Assembly: GCA_016293805.1 (NCBI GenBank)
Contig: JAEDDI010000020.1
Location: forward strand, 1 to 35,012
DNA from: Bacillota bacterium
GTDB taxonomy: Bacteria; Bacillota; Clostridia; Peptostreptococcales; Anaerovoracaceae
DNA: 35,012 bases
Direction: 5' to 3'
Shown: positions 22,575-29,474 of the stretch, piece after piece
Numbering within the stretch: the first letter of the stretch is position 1
Layout of the letters: every line of letters starts with the position of its first letter
Notes under the pieces: generated by a model
What the model was told of the DNA's origin: nothing
Database searches by the model: none
What the model saw: only the letters and a program-made list of their open reading frames with translations
Translations under genes and position numbers: made by a program

Positions 22575-23753
22575 TCATATTAACATACTGCTGTATTCAA
22601 TGCTGTTCTTTCTGAGAAACAGCTCCATTCCCTCCAGATGTCCTTCTCTGCACACATCAAAAAAGTCATCAAGTGATACTTTAGACAGCAGTCTGAACGT
22701 CTCATCTAAAGAGAAAGTATACCGCTTAAGACTGGAATAATCATCACCTTCAACTTCTGATATGAGAGTCATACATCCGTTCCTGATCTTTCCGTAAAGA
22801 CTTATGTATCTTTCGCTGTAAACAGTAAAGTCCCTGTCAGGCGATGAGGCAAGATATCTCCATATATCCTCAAGATGCTCTGCTTCAGCCTTATCTGCTC
22901 TAACAGCTTCACTGGGAAGTCCCTCTGAAGCCTTCCACGAAAGCTCATCCCTCTCAAACACATATATTTCGTCTTCAATAGTCATGTATATCGCTTTTTC
23001 ATCGAGGATGAAAAACTCCGCAAACAGGTGCTTGTACAGTGACCCCAGCTCCAGGTAGTCATTCCTTGTATCCTCTGCCTTCCCAAAATCCCTAAGCAGG
23101 TCAATCATTCTCCTGTAATACCTTGCCATCAGAGCCTTCTCATCATCAGGAATCTCACTAAATGCATCCTGGTCACATACAAAATCTCTCAGAGCTGAAA
23201 CTGCATCGGCAAGAGCAAGCCTTCGTATGTCAGTGCTGCACGTTTTAAGATACTCGGGAGTCTTGCCAAACCCTTCCGATATATTCTGCGAATACTCTTT
23301 TATAAGTGCAGGGACTTTGTATCCGAAACGGCAGCATATATCATCTGTATCAATATCATGAAGAACGCCTGCCGCTGCAAGTTCTGTGCTGCATCCCTGA
23401 CCAAGCAGTATCTGCATGACTTCCATGGGATGAACTATGCTGCATCTTTCTGCCGCAAATCTTGCTGCCTCGTGAAGCTTAAGGGGCAGGTCCCGCTCCG
23501 GTATGATGCTGTAGTCTATATTGTCATACTGGTATATTCTGCGGTAAGGGTCGTCGCGGTCATAATCAACATTTTTAAAGGTAAGCTGCTGACCGGTGCT
23601 GTCTGATTCAGTCTTCTGAGCTTCCATCCTTCTGAACACCTCAAGTTCATAGCGTTCAAGCGGCGGATCTATAACTTTGGGATGCATTCTGCAGTTTACC
23701 GCATTTATTATCTGGTTCCATCTTCTCGGACTTATATCCCCTGACTTAGTCAT
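22575..23753 (-). CDS. HD-domain protein with RSH-like (alarmone hydrolase) metal site
   Basis: This 392-residue protein has an HD hydrolase domain in its first half (about 90-200). The order of motifs follows the (p)ppGpp hydrolase domain of RelA/SpoT enzymes: HPMEVMQIL (H108), LHDIDTDD (H132, D133) and LADAVSALRD (D183), matching the four manganese ligands. The glutamate of the usual HDxxED motif is Thr136 here, so activity may be changed. The second half (about 200-392) is not recognised and has no synthetase motifs. I chose the ATG at 23753 because AAAGGAG stands 8 bases before it. A longer start at 23801 overlaps the -10 box of the upstream promoter. Neighbouring HipA suggests, but does not prove, a stress role. 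Confidence 0.75.
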   Translation of the reverse strand: MTKSGDISPRRWNQIINAVNCRMHPKVIDPPLERYELEVFRRMEAQKTESDSTGQQLTFKNVDYDRDDPYRRIYQYDNIDYSIIPERDLPLKLHEAARFAAERCSIVHPMEVMQILLGQGCSTELAAAGVLHDIDTDDICCRFGYKVPALIKEYSQNISEGFGKTPEYLKTCSTDIRRLALADAVSALRDFVCDQDAFSEIPDDEKALMARYYRRMIDLLRDFGKAEDTRNDYLELGSLYKHLFAEFFILDEKAIYMTIEDEIYVFERDELSWKASEGLPSEAVRADKAEAEHLEDIWRYLASSPDRDFTVYSERYISLYGKIRNGCMTLISEVEGDDYSSLKRYTFSLDETFRLLSKVSLDDFFDVCREGHLEGMELFLRKNSIEYSSMLI

Positions 23754-23799
23754 CTCTGATACTCCTTTTGACCTTTTTGCGGAAATATCTGATGCCTTC

Positions 23800-23828
23800 A
23801 TTTTATCTCATACCGGAAATACTGTAAA
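23800..23828 (-). promoter_or_regulatory. Promoter of the HD-domain gene (inside repeat A)
   Basis: TTTACA (23823-23828), 17 bases, TAAAAT (23800-23805) on the minus strand. It supports the start at 23753, since the alternative ATG overlaps the -10 box. Confidence 0.7.
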
Positions 23829-23844
23829 CCTGAAGAGATAACAA

Positions 23845-23870
23845 TACCGGGAAGATCTCCCCTCCCGGTA
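23845..23870 (-). terminator. Hairpin terminator inside repeat A
   Basis: TACCGGGA pairs with TCCCGGTA over 8 bp with a 10-base loop, followed by TTGTTATC on the minus strand. The equivalent hairpin in copy B (25535-25560) keeps the stem with one G-T wobble and serves the radical SAM gene. Confidence 0.55.
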
Positions 23871-23960
23871 CTGCACTTATCACATATTCAGTTAATGCAC
23901 ACTTCCTGAAAGTTAAAACGAAAAGTTTAATTACCTTAAACAGGTTAACATCACCACAGC

Positions 23961-24184
23961 GCTGACATAATATTCGCGCTAAAAACAGCGCTATTTACGC
24001 TTCAACTATTTCTGCCGAAGACTCTGTAATTCTCAGATCCTGTTGCATTAATTAGTTCCAATAACATGTAAATAAGTTTTTATACAATTCGCATTATCTT
24101 TGTAAAAGAGTCGTCACTTTCAGATGCTCCTGCATCAGCGTCATGTTTCTGTTCTTGACTGTGATTCTGTTTACAGGTACATAC
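23961..24184. other. Non-coding spacer between repeat A and the hipA terminator
   Basis: AT-rich sequence with no convincing reading frame. A short GCGCT/AGCGC hairpin at 23976-23991 lies near its left end, next to another AGCGCT at the repeat boundary. No transposase or integrase remnant was recognised. Confidence 0.5.
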
Positions 24185-24213
24185 TTAAAAATAAAGCACC
24201 TCGATTGAGGTGC
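24185..24213 (-). terminator. Terminator of the HipA-like gene
   Basis: The perfect 7-bp stem GCACCTC/GAGGTGC with a 4-base loop (24196-24213) is followed on the minus strand by TTTATTTTTAAG, 8 bases after the stop of the gene at 24221. Confidence 0.85.
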
Positions 24214-24220
24214 GGAATAC

Positions 24221-25354
24221 TTATTCAAGCAGCTGCTGTGCTCTTTTCCTAATCATCTTTTCTATTACTTTCAATCTGCTGTCCGGAAGATTGTATCTTG
24301 AATGTTTTCTGAATTTAAAATTCATCAGATGGCGAAGTCCCTCCCGATGCTTTGAAGTCAGAGCATCTTTTGCAGTTCCTATAAAATCATCATAGACACA
24401 TGGAAGAAGTGTGTCCGCATAATCAGCTAGTTTCTCCAGGGATTCAAGATCATCATATCCCGCATAATTAAACAGTGAATTACCGTGATCAAATAGCGGA
24501 GCAGGTGCTGAAATTTTATTTGTTCTGTTATCGACCAGGAATCCAAAGTTGCCAAAATGCCTGTCGGTGTTACATATAACTGCGTCAAACACCAGCATAT
24601 CATTCAATGCATTTACATACTCTTCACCAAGCTTTTCGCAGTATTCTCTTACAGCATTCATACCGCCTGATGAAACCAGTCTTCCGGCAGGAATAAAAGA
24701 GTATTCTTTACCGGTAAACAGTTCACATGTGGAACATAACTCTCCGTTCCACCTGGAAAGCCCGTATTTAACAGCATCAACTCCCAGAATCTGAGCAATC
24801 TGTGCTGCATAGAATTCGGAATAAGGTTCATTGCCGGTATTATATCCACCTGATGTTCCGCCTTTGTATAACCTGATGGTGCCGTCTATTCTTCGCCAGC
24901 ACTTAGGCAGCATTCCATTCGTCGTAAATTCAGGACAGGAAGCAAGCGAAGATCTTATACTGCTCCCATATCCTGTGAATGCAATTAAAGCGAGAATCTT
25001 GCTGAAGCGGTTATCATACAGATTGTATTTTTCAAAGGTCCCTTCAAAACCTTCTTCCACAACCCAGTAACAGTCATTCAAAGAAAGCCCTTTAGAAACT
25101 CTGATTATATTCATCGGACGATTCAGACTAAGACCGCACTTGCTCAGGAAATTATGCACATAGGCACGATTCTTTGGAATCGTTCTGTGCTTAATCCACT
25201 TTGCAATCCCTGCTCCGGACAGATTCATATCAAGCGGCAGCAAAGTGCGTTTATCTTCATTAACCCATACAATTTCGATATCAGGAGTATTGCAGTCTTC
25301 TGTCGCAGTAAAACGCAGAACCGGTGTATTAAAATGTCTCAATTCATAAATCAT
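24221..25354 (-). CDS. HipA-like serine/threonine kinase without adjacent antitoxin
   Basis: This 377-residue protein carries the kinase fold of HipA-type proteins. Visible motifs are RLYKGGTSGGYNTGNEPYSE (161-180; Lys164 as probable ATP lysine), ICNTDRHFGNFGFLV (260-274; catalytic D264 and metal-binding N269) and APLFDHGNSLF with D289 in the DFG-like place. The first 140 residues are not a clear HipA N-terminal subdomain. No HipB-type HTH gene lies on either side, unlike classical hipBA operons. The start at 25354 is set by GGGAGGAAACGAA; a TTG five codons upstream falls inside that site. The gene sits between two 172-bp direct repeats. Phosphorylation target unknown. Confidence 0.85.
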   Translation of the reverse strand: MIYELRHFNTPVLRFTATEDCNTPDIEIVWVNEDKRTLLPLDMNLSGAGIAKWIKHRTIPKNRAYVHNFLSKCGLSLNRPMNIIRVSKGLSLNDCYWVVEEGFEGTFEKYNLYDNRFSKILALIAFTGYGSSIRSSLASCPEFTTNGMLPKCWRRIDGTIRLYKGGTSGGYNTGNEPYSEFYAAQIAQILGVDAVKYGLSRWNGELCSTCELFTGKEYSFIPAGRLVSSGGMNAVREYCEKLGEEYVNALNDMLVFDAVICNTDRHFGNFGFLVDNRTNKISAPAPLFDHGNSLFNYAGYDDLESLEKLADYADTLLPCVYDDFIGTAKDALTSKHREGLRHLMNFKFRKHSRYNLPDSRLKVIEKMIRKRAQQLLE

Positions 25355-25385
25355 TTCGTTTCCTCCCAATAGCTCCGAGATATGC

Positions 25386-25400
25386 CTATTATATCACAAA
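25386..25400 (-). promoter_or_regulatory. Possible own promoter of the HipA-like gene
   Basis: An extended -10, TGATATAAT, is present on the minus strand a few tens of bases before the ATG at 25354. No good -35 hexamer stands at the correct distance, so the promoter in repeat B may contribute. Confidence 0.5.
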
Positions 25401-25478
25401 TGCTATTATCGTATGCAGATTATTACAGTACTTAACCTAGCTGACAAAGTTTTGTTACTGAAGCATATACGTAAATTA

Positions 25479-25650
25479 CTGATGTCTTCATTTTATCTCA
25501 TACCGGAAATACTGTAAACCTGAAGAGATAACAATACCGGGAAGAGCTCCCCTCCCGGCACTGTACTTATCACATATTCAGTTAATGCACATTTCCTGAA
25601 AGTTAAAACGAAAAGTTTAATTTCCTTAAACAGGTTAACATCCCCACAGC
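25479..25650. repeat. 172-bp direct repeat, copy B
   Basis: This is the partner of 23789-23960. It overlaps the last codons and stop of the radical SAM gene, then its terminator hairpin (25535-25560) and a second copy of the promoter (TTTACA at 25513-25518, TAAAAT at 25490-25495) that here faces the HipA-like gene. Confidence 0.95.
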
Positions 25651-26963
25651 CTGTCCGCCTGCTCTTTCCAGGCTGCAGCATACTTGTCGCATTTTCCGCA
25701 GAGATGGTCCACATCTTCAGGCGACATGAGGTCAGTAGAGCAAGCTCCTGCCCTGCCTACCATCTCCCTGAGAAGTTCAGGGTTTTCGAGCATAGGACAA
25801 GGTCTGAGCATGTTGTCGCTGAAAGGCTGCCCGTCGTGATATGCCATGAAAAGCGGCGACCTCAGCGCATCGAGAAGACTCTTTTCGCGGATATTGGAAT
25901 CGGAATAATGGATGAATACGCATGGTTCGATATCACCGTTCGCATTGATGTGAAGATATCTTCTTCCGCCTGCAATGCATCCGTCCACATATTCTGCATC
26001 ATTCTGAAAATCCATCGCAAACAGAGGTTTAGTCCTTCTGTATTTCCTTATTCTCTCATAAATCATCATTCTCTGCTCAGGTGTCGGAAGGAGATTCGGA
26101 CTGGCATCATTGCCGACCGGCATATAGTGGAAATACCAGATGAAGTATGCCCCCATTTCAATAAGGCTGTCATAGTATTCCTCAGATGTTATCGACTCGA
26201 TGTTCTCGCTCGTATAGCACGATGAGATTCCGTAAAGCAGTTTCTTCTCCTTCAGAAGCTTCATCGCTGACACTGCTTTTTCATATACGCCGTCCCCTCT
26301 TCTTCCGTCGGTTGCCTCTCTGGATCCTTCAAGGGATATTGCCGGAATGAAATTCTTCACCCTCAGCATTTCATCTGCAAAATCAGAATCGATGAGCGTT
26401 CCGTTGGTGAAAGCCAGGAATACGCAGTCAGAATGCTTCTCGCATAGTCTTATGACATCTTCCTTTCGCACAAGAGGCTCTCCACCTGTATATATGTATG
26501 TATATACCCCAAGTTCCTTTCCCTGCCTGATAATATCGTCAATTTCATCAAATGTCAGGTTCAGTTTATTGCCGTACTCTGCCGCCCAGCAGCCTGTACA
26601 GTGAAGATTGCATGCTGAAGTCGGATCAAGAAGAATCGCCCACGGAATATTGCATCCGTATTTTTCCCTTGCCTCTTTCTGCACCTTCCAGCCTACCAGA
26701 TTTCCGTTTATGAAGAAGTTGACGATCAGGGCTGTAAGCACATCGTGATCCACATCACTCAGCATATGCCTTATATATGGGTAGTAAGGATCCTCCGGAT
26801 CTTCAATGGCCCTGCGTATAGCCTTTCTCTGTCCCGGGAACTCGCCTCTGCTGAATCTGTCAGCCCAGTCCATCAGCACTCTCATATTCTTTTCCGGGTC
26901 TTTGTACAGGTACTTTACCGCCTGCTCTATCCCAAACTTTTTAACTGTATTTGATATGTTCAT
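25635..26963 (-). CDS. Radical SAM protein with SPASM-like C-terminus
   Basis: A 442-residue radical SAM enzyme. The cluster motif is CNLHCTGC with C118, C122 and C125, preceded by a helical N-terminal region of about 105 residues. YIYTGGEPLVRKED provides the SAM-binding GGEP loop. The C-terminal part contains GDIEPCVFIHYSD, CPMLENPELL and DHLCGKCDKYA, enough cysteines for one or two auxiliary clusters as in SPASM proteins. Such proteins modify peptides, or other substrates, but no precursor peptide gene is visible here. The ATG at 26963 follows AAAGGGGGTAAAGTTT. The last codons lie inside the 172-bp repeat B, and the terminator is also there. Confidence 0.85.
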   Translation of the reverse strand: MNISNTVKKFGIEQAVKYLYKDPEKNMRVLMDWADRFSRGEFPGQRKAIRRAIEDPEDPYYPYIRHMLSDVDHDVLTALIVNFFINGNLVGWKVQKEAREKYGCNIPWAILLDPTSACNLHCTGCWAAEYGNKLNLTFDEIDDIIRQGKELGVYTYIYTGGEPLVRKEDVIRLCEKHSDCVFLAFTNGTLIDSDFADEMLRVKNFIPAISLEGSREATDGRRGDGVYEKAVSAMKLLKEKKLLYGISSCYTSENIESITSEEYYDSLIEMGAYFIWYFHYMPVGNDASPNLLPTPEQRMMIYERIRKYRRTKPLFAMDFQNDAEYVDGCIAGGRRYLHINANGDIEPCVFIHYSDSNIREKSLLDALRSPLFMAYHDGQPFSDNMLRPCPMLENPELLREMVGRAGACSTDLMSPEDVDHLCGKCDKYAAAWKEQADRLWGC

Positions 26964-27008
26964 AAACTTTACCCCCTTTAGAAAAAGTCTATTTTCCTTT
27001 ATCCCATA

Positions 27009-27014
27009 ATTATA
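27009..27014 (-). promoter_or_regulatory. -10 element upstream of the radical SAM gene
   Basis: TATAAT on the minus strand, about 45 bases before the ATG and just after the potassium channel terminator. The -35 region is weak (TGTGAT at 17 bases). Confidence 0.5.
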
Positions 27015-27042
27015 TCCCGGCTGCAACAGGAATCACACTGAC

Positions 27043-27078
27043 AAAAAAAGCGTTTCATCCCAAATTGGGACAAAACGC
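27043..27078 (-). terminator. Terminator of the potassium channel gene
   Basis: A long stem GCGTTT-x2-TCCCAA / TTGGGA-x2-AAACGC (27050-27078) with a very short loop and a 2x2 internal mismatch is followed by seven T residues on the minus strand, 16 bases after the stop at 27094. Confidence 0.85.
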
Positions 27079-27093
27079 GCAATCTGCTCAAAA

Positions 27094-27525
27094 TTACAGC
27101 CTCATTTTCCTTATTCTCTCAGAAATATCGGCAAGCTCATCTTTATCAAGCTCAGGAAGTCTCTCAAGCTTATCCATGAACATGGATATTACATCGTCCT
27201 GCTGAGTTCTCACCTTGACCTGATGATATGTCACCACAGTACTGGTTATAATGGCGAGCATTCCGATTGAATATACAGAAAGACAGGTGCTGAGCACCCT
27301 TCCTGCTCTTGTTACCGCCACATTATCTCCAAATCCCACAGTTGTTACAAGTTCAAAACAGTACCACAGCGAATTCCCGTATGTATCAAACACATCCTCT
27401 ATTCGGTAGATTGCAAATGATATTGCGAAGAACACCATAAGATATACTATAAGAGTCTCATAAAAATGCGTTCTCCGAAGAACCATCCCCAGTACTCTGC
27501 TTCTGTTTTTCTTTTTCAATTCCAT
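27094..27525 (-). CDS. Two-helix potassium channel (KcsA-like)
   Basis: This 143-residue membrane protein has a first helix (about 24-40), a pore helix, the selectivity filter TTVGFGD (61-67) and a second helix (about 76-100), followed by a charged cytoplasmic tail of about 40 residues with helical heptads (FMDKLERLPELDKDELADIS). It should form a tetrameric K+ channel in the plasma membrane. The tail has no RCK or cyclic nucleotide domain. It follows the TetR gene by 21 bases, so the two are probably co-transcribed and the regulator may control it. Confidence 0.92.
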   Translation of the reverse strand: MELKKKNRSRVLGMVLRRTHFYETLIVYLMVFFAISFAIYRIEDVFDTYGNSLWYCFELVTTVGFGDNVAVTRAGRVLSTCLSVYSIGMLAIITSTVVTYHQVKVRTQQDDVISMFMDKLERLPELDKDELADISERIRKMRL

Positions 27526-27546
27526 TCTCCCTGTCAGCTTCGTCTG

Positions 27547-28104
27547 TTATTCCTTAATATTATCTGCAATCAGGCTCATATAAAGACCTCTGTAGAACTT
27601 TTCAAGTGCATCCACCGACTCATCTATATCAAGCTCCATCTTTGCCCAGCAGAATTTGAGGATAAATCCAAGAAGCGAATAGCAGTAAAAACCTGCAAGC
27701 AGATCCCGCTCCTTCTCCGGCACCTTCTCTATGCCGTCAAGTCCGTCTATGAAACTTCGAAACTGCGATTCAGATTTCGTAAAACAGTAGTTCTCAAGCA
27801 TCTCCCGCGAGATGGATCCCGACAGGTTGTACACCTTGTCAGGATTATCCTTCATAAGCCTGAGGTAGCGTTTTGTCGTGTCGGTCCAGTATTCATCGCC
27901 GGGGCCTGAATTTATAAAGCTGCCCAGCCTGCTCTCCATCCATCTTTCAAGAAGGTTGTAAATATCATTGAAATGGTAATAGAACGTATTGGAACTGATA
28001 CCGCATTCTGCCACAATCGCAGATACTGTGATCTTTTTAAAAGGCATCCTCTCAAGCATATTGTCGAAAGTATCCAGTATAGCCTTCTCCGTAAACTTAG
28101 TCAT
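27547..28104 (-). CDS. TetR/AcrR-family transcriptional regulator
   Basis: A 185-residue DNA-binding protein. The N-terminal 50 residues form the TetR helix-turn-helix (ITVSAIVAECGISSNTFYYHF, with FYYHFND as the typical end of the recognition helix). The rest is a helical ligand-binding and dimer domain resembling the DhaS-like clostridial subgroup. The start at 28104 follows AGGGGGAGG; nine extra codons upstream would include that ribosome site. Its promoter is at 28145-28173. Likely target: its own operon with the potassium channel. The ligand is unknown. Confidence 0.9.
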   Translation of the reverse strand: MTKFTEKAILDTFDNMLERMPFKKITVSAIVAECGISSNTFYYHFNDIYNLLERWMESRLGSFINSGPGDEYWTDTTKRYLRLMKDNPDKVYNLSGSISREMLENYCFTKSESQFRSFIDGLDGIEKVPEKERDLLAGFYCYSLLGFILKFCWAKMELDIDESVDALEKFYRGLYMSLIADNIKE

Positions 28105-28144
28105 CTGTACCTCCCCCTGCTTCAGAAACACTCCTCTTCCCTCT

Positions 28145-28173
28145 ATTATAGCCTGCTGTTTTCACTCAGGCAA
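28145..28173 (-). promoter_or_regulatory. Promoter of the TetR-potassium channel operon
   Basis: TTGCCT (28168-28173), 17 bases, TATAAT (28145-28150) on the minus strand, about 40 bases before the TetR ATG. GCCTG/CAGGC inverted repeats in the spacer could be an operator. Confidence 0.7.
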
Positions 28174-28186
28174 GCATACAGATATT

Positions 28187-28491
28187 TCACTTTATCCTCA
28201 TTCCCATCCCGCAGAAAACGCGCACTGCCTCATCGGCCTGCTCCGCAAGATAAATCATCAGCCTTCCGTTCATCTCGCGAAGAGCTCATTAAACGGCGCA
28301 TGCAGAATCACCCCTTCAGGAGAAATACCGTCAGCAATACTTCGTATTTCCATATCAGTACGCCGCCTTTCTTCTCCATACATATTTGCTGCCATACAGA
28401 ACTGGTCAAGCTCTATTCCGCAGCCGTATTCAGCTGCCGCCGCCCTAAAATCATCACATATTGTGGCTATATATATTTTTCTTTTCATCAT
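28187..28491 (-). pseudogene. Truncated ORF coupled to the ECF transporter gene
   Basis: A 73-codon frame starts at 28491 within the stop of the S-component gene (TAATG) and reads KRKIYIATICDDFRAAAAEY and then GVILHAPFNELFAR before a TGA at 28270. The beginning looks like the first strands of a larger TIM-barrel-type enzyme with a HAPFNELF motif, but only about a quarter of such a protein is present. A second short frame (28187-28273) overlaps the stop as ATGA and encodes NGRLMIYLAEQADEAVRVFC, in a different phase, as if it were the tail of the same gene after an internal deletion. I consider it a broken gene; a real 73-residue protein is possible. Confidence 0.4.
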
Positions 28492-29474
28492 TATCTGTAT
28501 ATACCGTACTTAATCTTAATTCTCTCAATCTTGCCGATCATCGGCTTTCCGATTACAAACATGCAAATCCCCGCTAAAAGCCCGTGCGTCAGATCATATG
28601 GAAGCCCCGATATATACAGGAGCCTCATCGTATTCCACGATACCTCATTTCCCGGAATCCCCGATGCTGTAAACATGGCGCACATATTCATTATCCCTCC
28701 ATACACAATCACTGCCGTAAAGAAAGTGAATAACGAAAGCGTCACGCTGTCAACAGGAAGCCTCTTTCTCTGCAGAAGTATCCCTGCAAGAAGACCCAAA
28801 GCCCCCGCAGCATATATCCTCCATCCAAGGAATGTATCATCATCCCCCGGCCAGATAAGATATGTCACATAGGCAATTACCAGGGCGATGATGATGCATA
28901 TAACCGGCCCCATAACTACCTTGAAAACAGTCGATCCTCTTCTTTCAACCGCAAGCCCGTCAGAATCAGTACCTGATATTTCCTCAAAACGGTTAGTAAC
29001 TGCAATCCTTGAAAAAGCAAGCCCTGCAAGAAAACCTAAAAGTCCCCAGCAAAGCATCTGCCACGGTGTCCACGGCCCCTGCCCCATATAGAAATTGCAG
29101 ATGAACCTTGAAATGGTTCCCACCAGAAAACCTGCCTCAGGCCCCATGGATGCCCCTGCAATAATCACTAGAGATGTCCCTATCTGAACGGGAACAGTCA
29201 CATGAAAGAACAGATGAGCCACGCAGGTAAGTGCACACATCATCGCAATCAGCACAATCTCCCTTGCCTTCGGCCTTCTATTCTCATAAACAATAAAGAA
29301 GGGAACCATGGTGTATACTATAACAAGAAGCGCAGTAATCATATACCTTGTTCCATCCGTAAAAAGCGTTGACAGCACCAGAGTAATCCCTGCGAGGATA
29401 ATCATAGTAAGGGCCGTCAGCGTTCTCTTCTTATGTGCAGTCAGCGCTTTCCCTTCATAGCTTCTTCTGCCCAT
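28491..29474 (-). CDS. ECF transporter S component (CbrT-like, probable vitamin binder)
   Basis: This 327-residue membrane protein is the substrate-binding S component of an energy-coupling factor importer. It has more helices than a minimal six-helix S protein: two or three extra N-terminal segments, then the conserved part, MGPEAGFLVGTISRFICNFY and GQGPWTPWQMLCWGLLGFLA. This GPWTPWQM pattern occurs in S components I associate with cobalamin uptake (CbrT family), an identification from memory. The start at 29474 follows GGAGGAGG; the frame overlaps the end of the ATPase gene by 34 bases. Together with the double ATPase and EcfT it forms a dedicated (group I) ECF module. The DUF4430 protein upstream supports a corrinoid-like substrate. 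Confidence 0.82.
   Translation of the reverse strand: MGRRSYEGKALTAHKKRTLTALTMIILAGITLVLSTLFTDGTRYMITALLVIVYTMVPFFIVYENRRPKAREIVLIAMMCALTCVAHLFFHVTVPVQIGTSLVIIAGASMGPEAGFLVGTISRFICNFYMGQGPWTPWQMLCWGLLGFLAGLAFSRIAVTNRFEEISGTDSDGLAVERRGSTVFKVVMGPVICIIIALVIAYVTYLIWPGDDDTFLGWRIYAAGALGLLAGILLQRKRLPVDSVTLSLFTFFTAVIVYGGIMNMCAMFTASGIPGNEVSWNTMRLLYISGLPYDLTHGLLAGICMFVIGKPMIGKIERIKIKYGIYR

Larger units (their letters stand above)
23789..23960. repeat. 172-bp direct repeat, copy A
   Basis: This copy matches 25479-25650 in the same orientation over 172 positions with about seven substitutions and no gaps. It contains, in minus-strand order, a remnant of the radical SAM gene 3' end (now with a premature TGA), a hairpin terminator (23845-23870) and a promoter (TTTACA, 17 bases, TAAAAT at 23800-23805) that faces the HD-domain gene. 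Confidence 0.95.

Noticed and set aside
23789..25650. Insertion sequence or integron explanation for the direct repeats
   Set aside because: No transposase, integrase or terminal inverted repeats are visible, and 172 bp is far too long for a normal target-site duplication; homologous integration or segmental duplication fits better.
25635..26963. Radical SAM protein as part of a RiPP (modified peptide) cluster
   Set aside because: No short precursor-like gene, peptidase or dedicated exporter is adjacent; the neighbouring potassium channel and TetR genes appear to form a separate operon with their own promoter and terminator.
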